A stretch of DNA of 64,000 nt from Phytohabitans sp036906915. Its GTDB lineage: Bacteria; Actinomycetota; Actinomycetes; Mycobacteriales; Micromonosporaceae. The notes under the pieces are model-generated. The model was not told the DNA's origin and searched no databases. It worked only from the letters and a program-made list of their open reading frames with translations. The stretch spans positions 147,878 to 211,877 of the forward strand of contig NZ_JBAKHX010000002.1 of the NCBI RefSeq assembly GCF_036906915.1. The letters run 5' to 3'. The position numbers were made by a program, and so were the translations under genes. Within the stretch, counting starts at the first letter, position 1, and the number at the start of each line of letters is the position of its first letter. Below, piece by piece: positions 26,327 through 36,468 of the stretch.

Positions 26327-28876
26327 GTGACGGCCGCCCGCGAGGGAACGGCCGGAGCGGGCCGTACCTTCGTGCTCACCCTGATCGTGCTCGTCGCGGC
26401 ACTCTCCGCCGCCGTGGTCGGCCTGGTCACCCCGGCGGACGCCCCGCCGGCCGGTCCGCTTTCGCCGCTTAGCCGCCTCGGCATCGCAGCCGGCGTGATG
26501 GCGCTCGCCCAACTAGGCCGGCTGCGCCTCCGGGTGGCTTCGGGCCTGGTCAGCGTCACGTGGGGCGAGGCCGCGCTCATCATCGGCCTATACCTCGCGC
26601 CCGCCGGCTGGCTTCCGGCCGCCACCTTCGTGGGCGCTGGGCTCGCCTGGCTGCTGCTCTCGTTCTTCTCCGACCGCCGCACGCCCATCGAGATCGTCCA
26701 CGTGACCGCCTCGCTGACCGTCGCGGTCGCGCTGGCCACCACGATCACCACAGCGTTCGGCGATCCGTTCAGGCAGCCGCTCAGCCCCGCGCTCGCCGGT
26801 GCCCTGGCACTCGGTGCGCTGACATACCTGCTGGTCACCGGCTGGCTGGCCGCGCTGACGCTGTCACTGCGGCACGGCCGCCCGATCGGGCCGCTGCTGC
26901 TCCGCGCGCTGCGCGGCAAGCTGCTGATGTTCGTCGGCAACGTGCTCGTCGGTCTCGTCGTGATCGCGATGCTCGACCGCGACCCGCGGTGGCTCCTGCT
27001 CCTGCCACCCGCGCTGTGGCTGCTCCAGCAGATGTACGGCCACCGGCTCCGCGCCGAAGAGGAGCGCCGCCTCTGGCAGGCGTTCGCCGGCGCCACCAGG
27101 GAGCTCAACCAGCTCGACGAGCGGGCCGTCGCGACCGCGGGCGTGGCCGGCGCGTTGACCCTCTTCGGTGCCGAGCGGGTCGTCGTCGAGGTGCTGCGGC
27201 CCGACGGTGGCCGCCGCCGATACCGGGGCGACGGCGTCTCAGCCCTCGAAGAGACCGACCTGCCGGCCCGCACCGCCGCCCGCGCGAGCGAAGCGAGCGC
27301 CGACCGGCAGGGCGCCGGCTCCGGCGACGTCGAAGAGGGTGACGAGGTCGAGGTGCGGCCACTCGCCGTCGGCGGCGTGCCGGTCGGCGACCTGCGGGTC
27401 CGCTTCACCCGACCGATCGAGCCGGACGCACGTGACCAGATGGCGCTGTCCGCGTTCAGCGACGCGCTGGCGTCCGCGCTGCACGACGCCGCGACGCACC
27501 GCCAGCTCCAGGTCCTGACCGACCGGGCACGGTACGAGGCCGTGCATGACCAGCTCACCAAGCTGGCCAACCGCGCGGCCCTGCTCTTGAAGGGCGACGC
27601 GGCGCTGCGGCGGCTCGACCGCGACACGCCGGTCGCCCTGCTCCTGCTCGACCTCGACCACTTCAAAGAGGTCAACGACACGCTGGGGCACGCCGCCGGT
27701 GACGACCTGCTACGCGCCACCGCCGCGCGGCTGGGCGCCCTGACCCACTCCGGCGAGCTGCTCGCCCGTCTCGACGGTGACGAGTTCGCCCTGCTAGTGA
27801 CTGGGCTGGACGACAGCGAGTCGTCGATGCCGCAGGCGCTGCGCCGGGCCCGCAGGATCGTCGAGGAGCTGGCCGCGCCCACCGAGGTCGCCGGCGTGAC
27901 GATGTCGGTCGAGGTGTCGGTCGGCGTGGTCGTGGCCGCTGCGGGCACCGCCGACATGGCTGAGCTGGTACGCCGCGCCGAAAACGCCATGTACCAGGCC
28001 AAGACCGGCGGCGACAGCGTCGCCTGGTACGACAGCGCCAAGGACGAGGCGAGCACCGACAGGCTGGCGCTGCTGGCAGAGCTGCGCGAGGCGCTCGAGT
28101 TCGACGACCAGCTCGTCCTCGCGCTCCAGCCCGCCGTCAACCTGAGCACCGGCGCGCCCACCGGCGTCGAGGCGCTGATCCGCTGGCGGCACCCGCGCCG
28201 GGGCGCGCTCAGCCCGGTCGACTTCGTCCGGGTGATCGAAGGCAGCGATCTGCTGGGGCCGTTCACCCGGTACGTCGTCGACAAGGCGCTCGCCGTGGCC
28301 GCCGAGTGGGCCGAGCACGGCATGGACGTGCCGATCTCGGTCAACCTGTCCGCCCGCAGCCTCCTCGACCCCCGCCTGCCCGCCGACATCGCCGAACTGC
28401 TGCGCCGGCACCGCGTGCCGGCACACCGGCTGGTACTGGAGATCACCGAGACGGTGGTGCTCAGCGAGCTGGAGATCATCGACGAGGTGCTCGGCGCCCT
28501 GCGCGACCTGGGCGTGCAGATCTCGGTCGACGACTTCGGCACCGGGTTCTCGTCGCTGACATTCCTGACCCGGATCCCGGTGGACGAGCTCAAGGTCGAC
28601 CGGTCGTTCGTGCGCAAGATGGCCGACTCGCCAGAAGCCGCCGCGATCGTCCGCACCACCGTCGGACTCGGGCGCGAGCTCGGCCTCCGCGTGGTCGCCG
28701 AGGGCGTCGAGACCGCCGACCAGCGCGCCGCCTTGGCCGCACTCGGGTGCAGCGCCGCCCAGGGATACCACTTCTTCAAGCCGATGCCGGCCGACAAGAT
28801 CGTGGCGGTGCTGCGCTCGCTGCTCGACTCCGCGCAGGCCCAGGTCTTCCCGCTCCGCGCAGACGGCGCGTCCTAG
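26327..28876 (+). CDS. membrane GGDEF-EAL protein (c-di-GMP turnover)
   Basis: An 849-residue protein: six to eight transmembrane helices in the first 230 residues, a GAF-like/linker region, a GGDEF domain and an EAL domain. The GGDEF signature is RLDGDEFALL, so the first Gly is Asp (residues 483-487); cyclase activity is doubtful. The EAL domain keeps GVEALIRW (about 614), LEITETVV and DDFGTGFSS, so phosphodiesterase activity is likely. The GTG at 26327 follows GGAG at good spacing; a TTG at 26225 is an alternative. The frame contains a GCGAGCGAAGCGAGCG repeat near 27287. Confidence 0.9.
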   Translation: MTAAREGTAGAGRTFVLTLIVLVAALSAAVVGLVTPADAPPAGPLSPLSRLGIAAGVMALAQLGRLRLRVASGLVSVTWGEAALIIGLYLAPAGWLPAATFVGAGLAWLLLSFFSDRRTPIEIVHVTASLTVAVALATTITTAFGDPFRQPLSPALAGALALGALTYLLVTGWLAALTLSLRHGRPIGPLLLRALRGKLLMFVGNVLVGLVVIAMLDRDPRWLLLLPPALWLLQQMYGHRLRAEEERRLWQAFAGATRELNQLDERAVATAGVAGALTLFGAERVVVEVLRPDGGRRRYRGDGVSALEETDLPARTAARASEASADRQGAGSGDVEEGDEVEVRPLAVGGVPVGDLRVRFTRPIEPDARDQMALSAFSDALASALHDAATHRQLQVLTDRARYEAVHDQLTKLANRAALLLKGDAALRRLDRDTPVALLLLDLDHFKEVNDTLGHAAGDDLLRATAARLGALTHSGELLARLDGDEFALLVTGLDDSESSMPQALRRARRIVEELAAPTEVAGVTMSVEVSVGVVVAAAGTADMAELVRRAENAMYQAKTGGDSVAWYDSAKDEASTDRLALLAELREALEFDDQLVLALQPAVNLSTGAPTGVEALIRWRHPRRGALSPVDFVRVIEGSDLLGPFTRYVVDKALAVAAEWAEHGMDVPISVNLSARSLLDPRLPADIAELLRRHRVPAHRLVLEITETVVLSELEIIDEVLGALRDLGVQISVDDFGTGFSSLTFLTRIPVDELKVDRSFVRKMADSPEAAAIVRTTVGLGRELGLRVVAEGVETADQRAALAALGCSAAQGYHFFKPMPADKIVAVLRSLLDSAQAQVFPLRADGAS

Positions 28877-28897
28877 CACCGCCACCCCGATCCCGCC

Positions 28898-28977
28898 GAT
28901 CAAGGGCAAATGCACGTGATTGGATCTCTTTTCCACGTGCGTTTGCCCTTGATCCATGCGGATCTCCCTGATCGACG
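28898..28977 (+). repeat. palindromic GATCAAGGGCAAA repeat, copy 2
   Basis: The palindrome 28898-28919 / 28933-28954 has one mismatch and one wobble and a 13-nt loop (28920-28932). The tail CATGCGGATCTCCCTGATCG follows. The loop (TTGGATCTCTTTT) fixes its orientation as the same as copy 1 at 15639. Confidence 0.85.
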
Positions 28978-29160
28978 TGGCGGATGGCCCCGGTTCGCCC
29001 GGCGTACGCGCTGCGGGGGCCGGCGCACGCTGCGCGCGCGCCCGGCGGCAGGACCATCGGCCTGGTCGGGTCGCCGGAGGGTCGGGCGACATCCCGAAAG
29101 TGCGGCATCGAGCGCGCGTTGAGGCCGCGCTTTCCCGTTGTTGCGCATGCGTCCGTGTCG

Positions 29161-29228
29161 CGTGCCTCCGTGGCGTCCGTCGGGCTCCGTGCCGCGTGCC
29201 TCCGTGGCGTCCGTTGGGCGCCGTGCCG
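29161..29228. repeat. 34-bp tandem duplication
   Basis: The unit CGTGCCTCCGTGGCGTCCGT... occurs at 29161-29194 and again at 29195-29228 with a few differences. It lies between the two inverted palindrome copies. Confidence 0.7.
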
Positions 29229-29253
29229 TGCGTTCGCCCGCCCGGCCCCGCGT

Positions 29254-29333
29254 CGTCGATCAAGGAGATCCGCATGGATCAAGGGCAAACGCACGTGGAA
29301 AAGAGATCCAACCACGTGCATTTGCCCTTGATC
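29254..29333 (-). repeat. palindromic GATCAAGGGCAAA repeat, copy 3 (inverted)
   Basis: This is the reverse complement of copy 2, tail included: the tail is at 29254-29276 and the palindrome at 29277-29298 / 29312-29333 with loop AAAAGAGATCCAA. Copies 2 and 3 form about 80-bp inverted repeats around a 276-bp spacer, a MITE-like arrangement. Confidence 0.85.
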
Positions 29334-29553
29334 GACGGGGCGGGGCCGCGCTGGCGCGCGGCCCGGGGGCGGGCGCGGCACGAGCGCGGCACGAGCGCGG
29401 GGCGGGCGCGGGGCGGGCGCGGTACAGCGCCGGGCGGGCGCGGGGCGGGCACCAGCGCGGACGGGCGTGGTGGGGAGGCGGTGGGTGCCGGCGGGGGAAT
29501 CGCGGGGTGGAGGGTGTGGTGCTCGAGGGGGGTGGGCGGGATAGCTTCGCGGT

Positions 29554-31545
<1,992 letters not shown>

Positions 31546-31575
31546 ATAATGGACATATACGCCTAATATCGGCCA

Positions 31576-33579
31576 ATGGCCGGAATTGCTGGCACCTTTG
31601 GTACGCCCGAAAGTCCTCTGAAAGCACTCTCCGCCGCGCTCGCCCGCCGCGGGCCCGACGCGGCGACCTGGCACGCCGGTGGCGCCCGGCTGCTGGTGCG
31701 CGCCGCCATGCCGGCGGTGCACGAGCAGGACGGCATCGCCGTCGTGGTCGACGGGATCGCCGAGGTCAGCGCCCTCGCCGCCGGGTACACCGCGCGAGGC
31801 CCGGCCGCGCTGCTGGGCGGCGCCGAGCCGTACGCGCTGATCCTCGCCGACCCGGCCCGCGGCGGGCTGGTGCTGGCGCGCAACGGGGAGGGTCCGCCGC
31901 TCTACTACGCGGAGACCGCGACCGGGGTGTTCGCCGCGTCGGAGCCGGCGGGGCTGCTGGCCGCCGGGGTGGCCGCCGAGCCGGACGAGGGCGTGGTGTC
32001 GCGGTTCATCGCCACGGGCGCCTGCGACGACACCGCCGCCACGTTCTACGCGGGCATCCGGCGGGTGCTCCCCGGGGAGATCGTCGAGATCACCGGCGGT
32101 GTGCGTACCCGAAAGACAGCGACGGCGCGCGACGGCGGCGGACGCTTCGCGCGGCCCGTGCTGGACGCGGCGCTCGGCCGTGGCCGGATCGGCGTGCGCT
32201 TCGGGCACGGCCTTGCTGGCGCGGCCACCGTGGGCGCGGCGCTCGCCGGCGCGGGCATACCCCGGCAGCTGACGATCTACTCAGCGACGTTCCCCGGGCT
32301 CACGACGGCGGCGGCCGACTACGCCGCGGCGGTCCTCGGACCGGTCGCGATCAGCGGCGCGCGGCACCGCGCCCAGCCGTTCTTCGCCGACGAGCTGGAC
32401 CTCGACGCGCTCCTCGCCGACCTGGGCGAACCGGTCCCCGACCTCGACAGTTACCTCATCTGGGCGACCGCCCGCGCGACCGCTGGCGAGGTCGACACGC
32501 TGATCGACACAGCCGGCGGCGGCGCGCACCTGGCCCGTATCGCGGACCGCTTGGAGAGCCGCTACGGCGTCACCGTGCGCTTCCCGCTGCGCGCGCTCGC
32601 CTCGACCGGCCCGGTCCTGCGCGCCGAACTCGCGGCGATCGTCGAGGGCACGCTCCCGACCGCGGCGGCACGGTTCGCCACCGGCAACGCCGCGCACAGC
32701 CTCCAACCGCCGATGCGTGACCTGCTCCTGCGCATGCGCGCCGAACTGGCCGCCGCGGTGCTCCATCCGCGCCTGCCGGCCTCGCAGCGCGCCGCCCGGA
32801 CCGCGCTCGCCGCGCTCTTCGCTGACGGCCAGGTCGACACCGGCGCGCTCTTTCGCCGGTACATGGTGGAGCGCTGGCTTCGTTCGGTCGCGCCCACCGA
32901 GCCGCCCCGTCCCGCGCCCAAGGCCGAGAAGCGTGCCGGTGGCGCGACCTGGACCCGTTCGGCGGTGACCACGGAGGCTTTCGCCAGCGGCGACAAGCTG
33001 CCCGAGAAGATCGCCTGGTACGTCGGCGAGCGGCTGGCCGAGGCGGGCCGCAAGGCGTACCGGGAAAAGTGGTGCGTGCTGGTCGCGGCCCGGCCGGTCG
33101 CGGTCGTGCAGGGTCGTGCGCGCCCGGTCTGGGACATCCGGCCCGGCCCTCTGGCGCGGGCGCTGCACCGCTTCGCCCGGCCGTCGGCCGGGCTCGACAG
33201 CCCATGGACGGCGCAGGTGGCGGTTGAGCAGGTCGGCCCGCTGCGGGCCGCGTTCGGTCCAGCCGCTTCGCATGGCGTACGCGGACCCGCCGTCGACGCC
33301 GTGGCGGTGATACTGCCTCCCGAGTACCCCGATCGGGTGGCCGCCGACATCCTGGCGGCTCTGCGCACGACGCTGCCCGAGGAGGCGTACGCCACCCTGG
33401 CGGGTTGCGCGATCGCGGGTTCGGCCGGCGTGCTGGCCGTCGCGGGCGACCTCGACCGCGAGACCGCCGAGGCGCTGTGCGCGGACGATCCGTTCCCCGT
33501 GGGCGGGCCGATCGTCCTGGCGTTCAGCGCCCCACCAGCGCGAAAGGGAGGCCGTCCTCGTACGAGGGGCAAAAAGTGA
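31576..33579 (+). CDS. asparagine-synthetase-like pseudoenzyme with CofE-like C-terminal domain
   Basis: A 667-residue protein. Its N-terminus looks like a class II glutamine amidotransferase (MAGIAGTFG, LARRGPDA, SEPAGLLAAG), but the catalytic Cys2 of MCGI is Ala. A synthetase-like middle follows, where the pyrophosphate loop SGGxDS is replaced by FGHGLAGA (about residues 205-216). The last 190 residues (from about 470: SGDKLPEKIAWYVGERL, REKWCVLVAARPVAVVQGR, WDIRPGPLARAL, HGVRGPAVDAVAVILP) resemble F420-0:glutamate ligase (CofE)-like proteins. Both classic active sites look dead. The stop TGA overlaps a GTG in frame with purK. Confidence 0.6.
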   Translation: MAGIAGTFGTPESPLKALSAALARRGPDAATWHAGGARLLVRAAMPAVHEQDGIAVVVDGIAEVSALAAGYTARGPAALLGGAEPYALILADPARGGLVLARNGEGPPLYYAETATGVFAASEPAGLLAAGVAAEPDEGVVSRFIATGACDDTAATFYAGIRRVLPGEIVEITGGVRTRKTATARDGGGRFARPVLDAALGRGRIGVRFGHGLAGAATVGAALAGAGIPRQLTIYSATFPGLTTAAADYAAAVLGPVAISGARHRAQPFFADELDLDALLADLGEPVPDLDSYLIWATARATAGEVDTLIDTAGGGAHLARIADRLESRYGVTVRFPLRALASTGPVLRAELAAIVEGTLPTAAARFATGNAAHSLQPPMRDLLLRMRAELAAAVLHPRLPASQRAARTALAALFADGQVDTGALFRRYMVERWLRSVAPTEPPRPAPKAEKRAGGATWTRSAVTTEAFASGDKLPEKIAWYVGERLAEAGRKAYREKWCVLVAARPVAVVQGRARPVWDIRPGPLARALHRFARPSAGLDSPWTAQVAVEQVGPLRAAFGPAASHGVRGPAVDAVAVILPPEYPDRVAADILAALRTTLPEEAYATLAGCAIAGSAGVLAVAGDLDRETAEALCADDPFPVGGPIVLAFSAPPARKGGRPRTRGKK

Positions 33580-33599
33580 GCGCGCGGGTGGCTTTCAGT

Positions 33600-33628
33600 G
33601 CGCGAGCCTCCCGAGCGGAGCCAGGGCA
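33600..33628. repeat. 29-bp CCGAGCGGAGC repeat upstream of purK
   Basis: The segment GCGCGAGCC(T)CCCGAGCGGAGC(C)AGGGCA is matched at 27 of 29 positions by 46130-46158 upstream of ychF. It belongs to the same flavour of repeat as the GAGCGAAGCGAG sequences at 21376 and 27287. Confidence 0.75.
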
Positions 33629-33653
33629 GACGCAGACTAGGCTGGCGGCCGAA

Positions 33654-34781
33654 ATGGATACCCGTACCGGTCTGCCTGTTGTCGGCATGGTGGGCGCCGG
33701 GCAGCTTGCCCGGATGACGCACCAGGCCGCGATCGCCCTTGGCCAGTCCCTGCGCCTCCTCGCCGCCGCGCCAGACGACGGTGCCGCCCTGGTGGCCGCC
33801 GACGTGCAGTTCGGCGACCACACCGACCTGGCGGCGCTGCGCACGTTCGCGAAGGGCTGCGACGTCGTCACGTTCGACCACGAGCACGTCCCCACCGCCC
33901 ATATCCGGGCGCTCGCCGCCGAGGGCGTCACGCTGTACCCGGGCGCCGACGCGCTGCTGTACGCGCAGGACAAGCGGGCGATGCGGGAGCGGCTGAGCGC
34001 GCTCGGTGCCCCGGTGCCGCGCTGGCGTCCCGACGCCACCGACCTTGCCTCCTTTGGCGACGAGGTCGGCTGGCCGGTCGTCGCGAAGGCGGTACGCGGC
34101 GGGTACGACGGCCGAGGCGTGTGGATGCTCGACGCCGGCGCGCCTCCGCCTGATGGGGTCGAGCTGATCCTCGAAGAGCGCGTGCCGCTGCGCCGCGAGC
34201 TGGCGGTACAGGTGGCTCGCTCGCCGTTCGGCCAGGTCGCCGCGTATCCGGTGGTCGAGACGGTGCAGCAGGACGGTATCTGCGTCGAGGTGCTGGCGCC
34301 GGCGCCTGGGCTGCCCGAGGAGCTGGCCGTGGCCGCCCAGCAGCTTGCGATCGACATCGCGACGGCGCTCGGTGTGGTGGGCATGCTCGCCGTGGAGCTC
34401 TTCGAGGTCGACGGTGGTCTGGTCGTCAACGAGCTCGCGATGCGCCCGCACAACTCGGGCCACTGGACGATCGAGGGCGCCCGCACGTCGCAGTTCGAGC
34501 AGCATCTGCGCGCGGTCCTCGACTACCCGATGGGCGACACCACGCTCACCGCACCGGCTGTCGTGATGGCCAACGTGCTCGGCGGCGAGCCGGGCGGCAT
34601 CGGCATCGACGAGCGGCTGCACCATCTCTTCGCCGCCGACCCGGGCGTCAAGGTGCACATGTACGGCAAGCAGGTGCGCCCCGGCCGGAAGATCGGGCAC
34701 GTGACGGCGCTCGGCGACGATCTGGACGAGGTACGCGCCCGCGCCCGGCGGGCCGCCCGTTGGCTTCAGGAGGGTCAGTGA
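33654..34781 (+). CDS. purK: N5-carboxyaminoimidazole ribonucleotide synthase
   Basis: A 375-residue ATP-grasp enzyme converting AIR, bicarbonate and ATP to N5-CAIR. It shows VVGMVGAGQLARM, FDHEHVP, VVAKAVRGGYDGRGVWML and VNELAMRPHNSGHWTIEG. The ATG at 33654 gives the conserved N-terminus. A GTG at 33576, overlapping the previous stop as GTGA and in the same frame, would add 26 residues encoded by a dispersed repeat. Which start is used is open. Confidence 0.95.
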   Translation: MDTRTGLPVVGMVGAGQLARMTHQAAIALGQSLRLLAAAPDDGAALVAADVQFGDHTDLAALRTFAKGCDVVTFDHEHVPTAHIRALAAEGVTLYPGADALLYAQDKRAMRERLSALGAPVPRWRPDATDLASFGDEVGWPVVAKAVRGGYDGRGVWMLDAGAPPPDGVELILEERVPLRRELAVQVARSPFGQVAAYPVVETVQQDGICVEVLAPAPGLPEELAVAAQQLAIDIATALGVVGMLAVELFEVDGGLVVNELAMRPHNSGHWTIEGARTSQFEQHLRAVLDYPMGDTTLTAPAVVMANVLGGEPGGIGIDERLHHLFAADPGVKVHMYGKQVRPGRKIGHVTALGDDLDEVRARARRAARWLQEGQ

Positions 34782-34804
34782 CCATGCTAGTGGGCTGCGC
34801 ATGA
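34778..34804 (+). other. 8-codon coupled mini-ORF bridging purK and purE
   Basis: A GTG at 34778 overlaps the purK TGA (GTGA). The frame runs eight codons, and its TGA (34802-34804) overlaps the purE ATG at 34801 (ATGA). It has the same stop/start geometry as the longer mini-ORFs at 1848 and 21373. The AGGAGGGTCA stretch at the end of purK could serve as its ribosome binding site. Confidence 0.4.
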
Positions 34805-35289
34805 CTGTCGGTGTGATCATGGGAAGCGACTCGGACTGGTCGACGATGAAGGCGGCCGCCGAGGCGCTCGACGAGTTCGGGGTGCCCTATGAGGCCAAGG
34901 TGGTCTCGGCCCACCGGACCCCGGTCGCGATGATCGAGTACGGCCAGGAAGCCGCCGCGCGGGGCCTCAAGGTGATCATCGCGGGCGCCGGGGGAGCGGC
35001 TCACCTGCCGGGGATGGTCGCCTCGGTCACCTCGCTGCCGGTGATCGGCGTGCCGGTGCCGCTCAAGTACCTCGACGGCATGGACTCGCTGCTGTCGATC
35101 GTGCAGATGCCGGCCGGCGTGCCGGTCGCCACGGTGTCGATCGGCGGTGCTCGCAACGCCGGCCTGCTCGCCGTGCGCATCCTCGCGGCGTCCGACGAGG
35201 GGCTGCGCGCCAAGATCGACGAATTTCAGCTGAGCCTGGTGCGTCTGGTGGAGGAGAAGAACGCGGCGCTGCGCGCGTCAGTCGACTAG
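34801..35289 (+). CDS. purE: N5-carboxyaminoimidazole ribonucleotide mutase
   Basis: A 162-residue class I PurE, which converts N5-CAIR to CAIR. Active-site motifs GSDSDWSTM, VSAHRTP, AGAGGAAHLPGM and the SIVQMPAGVPVATVSIGG stretch are present. It directly follows purK, its partner enzyme. Its 3' end overlaps the converging rmuC gene by 12 bp. Confidence 0.96.
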   Translation: MTVGVIMGSDSDWSTMKAAAEALDEFGVPYEAKVVSAHRTPVAMIEYGQEAAARGLKVIIAGAGGAAHLPGMVASVTSLPVIGVPVPLKYLDGMDSLLSIVQMPAGVPVATVSIGGARNAGLLAVRILAASDEGLRAKIDEFQLSLVRLVEEKNAALRASVD

Positions 35290-36435
35290 CTCGGGCGCCT
35301 GCGGCTGGCGGGGCGCCACCTCGAGCTGCGGTGGTGTGACCAGCTCGTCGCCGGACACGCCCAGCTCGGCGAGCTTGCGGGCGCTGACCAGCACCCGTGC
35401 CTCCAGCGAGCCGACCGCCTTGTTGTACGCCGTTACCGCCCCGCCCAGCGAGCTGCCGAGCTTCGACACGTGATCGCCCAGTGTGGACAGTCGCCCATAC
35501 AGCTCGCGTGCCAGCGTGTGCACCGCCAGCGCGTTGCGGGCCAGCGCCTCCTGCCGCCACGCGTACGCGACCGTGCGCAGCAGCGCTATCAGCGTTGCCG
35601 GGGTCGCCAGCACCACGTTGCGGGCGAACGCGTGCTCCAGCAGCGCCGGATCGCGCTGTAGTGCCGCGTCGAGGAACGGGTCGGCCGGCACGAAGAGGAC
35701 CACGAACTCTGGGGACTGGTCGAACGCGGTCCAGTAGGACTTCGCGGCCAGCGCGTCGACGTGCCCGCGCAGGTGCCGGGCGTGGGCGTCGAGGTGCGTG
35801 TCGCGCCCGCGCTCGTCGCGCGCCTCCATCGCGGCCAGGTACGCCTCGAACGGCGCCTTGGCGTCCACCACGACGGACCGCCCGCCGTGCAGCCGCACCA
35901 CCAGGTCCGGGCGCACCACCTGGTGGTCGGTCGAGGCGGTCACCTGCTCGCCGAAGTCGCAGTGCTCCAGCATCCCCGCCGCCTCGACGATCCGCCGGAG
36001 CTGGTGCTCGCCCCACCGCCCCCGTACCTGCGGCGCGCGCAGAGCCGCCACGAGCTGCTTGGTCTCGGTGCGCAGCTCACCGGAGACCACCGACATCGAG
36101 CGCACCTGCTCGCGCAGTTCCGCGTACGCGTCGACGCGTTCCCGTTCCAGCTCGGCGACCCGCTGCTCGTATCGCCGCAGCGTCTCGTGCAGCGGTGCGA
36201 TCGCCCGCGCGACCGCCTCCTGCGACTGCGCGGTGGACTCGTACGACAGGGCGCGCATCGACTGCTCCAGCCGCCCCTCACCCTCGCGGGTGGCGCGGAG
36301 CGTCGCGTCGAGCCGGGCCAACTCGGCACCGGACCGGGCGCGGGCGGCGAGCCAACCCACCGCCCCACCGGCGAGAAGGCAGACAATCACCACGGCCAGC
36401 GTCGAAAGGTCCACGTCAGGTAGCTTGCCAAACAA
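35278..36435 (-). CDS. rmuC: DNA recombination protein RmuC
   Basis: A 385-residue RmuC. One N-terminal membrane helix (LAVVIVCLLAGGAVGWLAA) is followed by a long coiled coil (about residues 35-125), then the nuclease-like core with RGRWGEHQLRRIVEAAGM, DLVVRLHGGRSVVVDAKAPF and FVPADPFLDAAL. RmuC limits DNA inversion at short repeats. The start may be TTG 36435 or GTG 36414; neither has a strong Shine-Dalgarno sequence. The last 12 bp overlap purE antisense. Confidence 0.93.
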   Translation of the reverse strand: MFGKLPDVDLSTLAVVIVCLLAGGAVGWLAARARSGAELARLDATLRATREGEGRLEQSMRALSYESTAQSQEAVARAIAPLHETLRRYEQRVAELERERVDAYAELREQVRSMSVVSGELRTETKQLVAALRAPQVRGRWGEHQLRRIVEAAGMLEHCDFGEQVTASTDHQVVRPDLVVRLHGGRSVVVDAKAPFEAYLAAMEARDERGRDTHLDAHARHLRGHVDALAAKSYWTAFDQSPEFVVLFVPADPFLDAALQRDPALLEHAFARNVVLATPATLIALLRTVAYAWRQEALARNALAVHTLARELYGRLSTLGDHVSKLGSSLGGAVTAYNKAVGSLEARVLVSARKLAELGVSGDELVTPPQLEVAPRQPQAPELVD

Positions 36436-36468
36436 TTACGACAGACAGCCGCGGGTACCGTCGGAGTC

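Larger units (their letters stand above)
28877..29553. other. 677-bp intergenic region with inverted repeats and low-complexity DNA
   Basis: No gene is supported here. The left part holds a large inverted duplication of an 80-bp palindromic unit (28898-28977 and 29254-29333) around a 276-bp spacer. The spacer contains a 34-bp tandem repeat (29161-29228). The right part (about 29340-29470) is extremely GC-rich with repeated GGCGCGGGGCGG-type units. Confidence 0.7.

Noticed and set aside
26098..28797. Very long open frame on the minus strand (about 900 codons) opposite the GGDEF-EAL gene
   Set aside because: It is Ser/Arg-rich with no domain, and the plus strand has a clear GGDEF-EAL protein. 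High-GC codon bias opens the antisense frame.
29340..29470. GC-rich repeated tract as an origin or regulatory array
   Set aside because: The units are irregular GGCGCGGGG-type low complexity. There are no DnaA boxes or conserved spacing.
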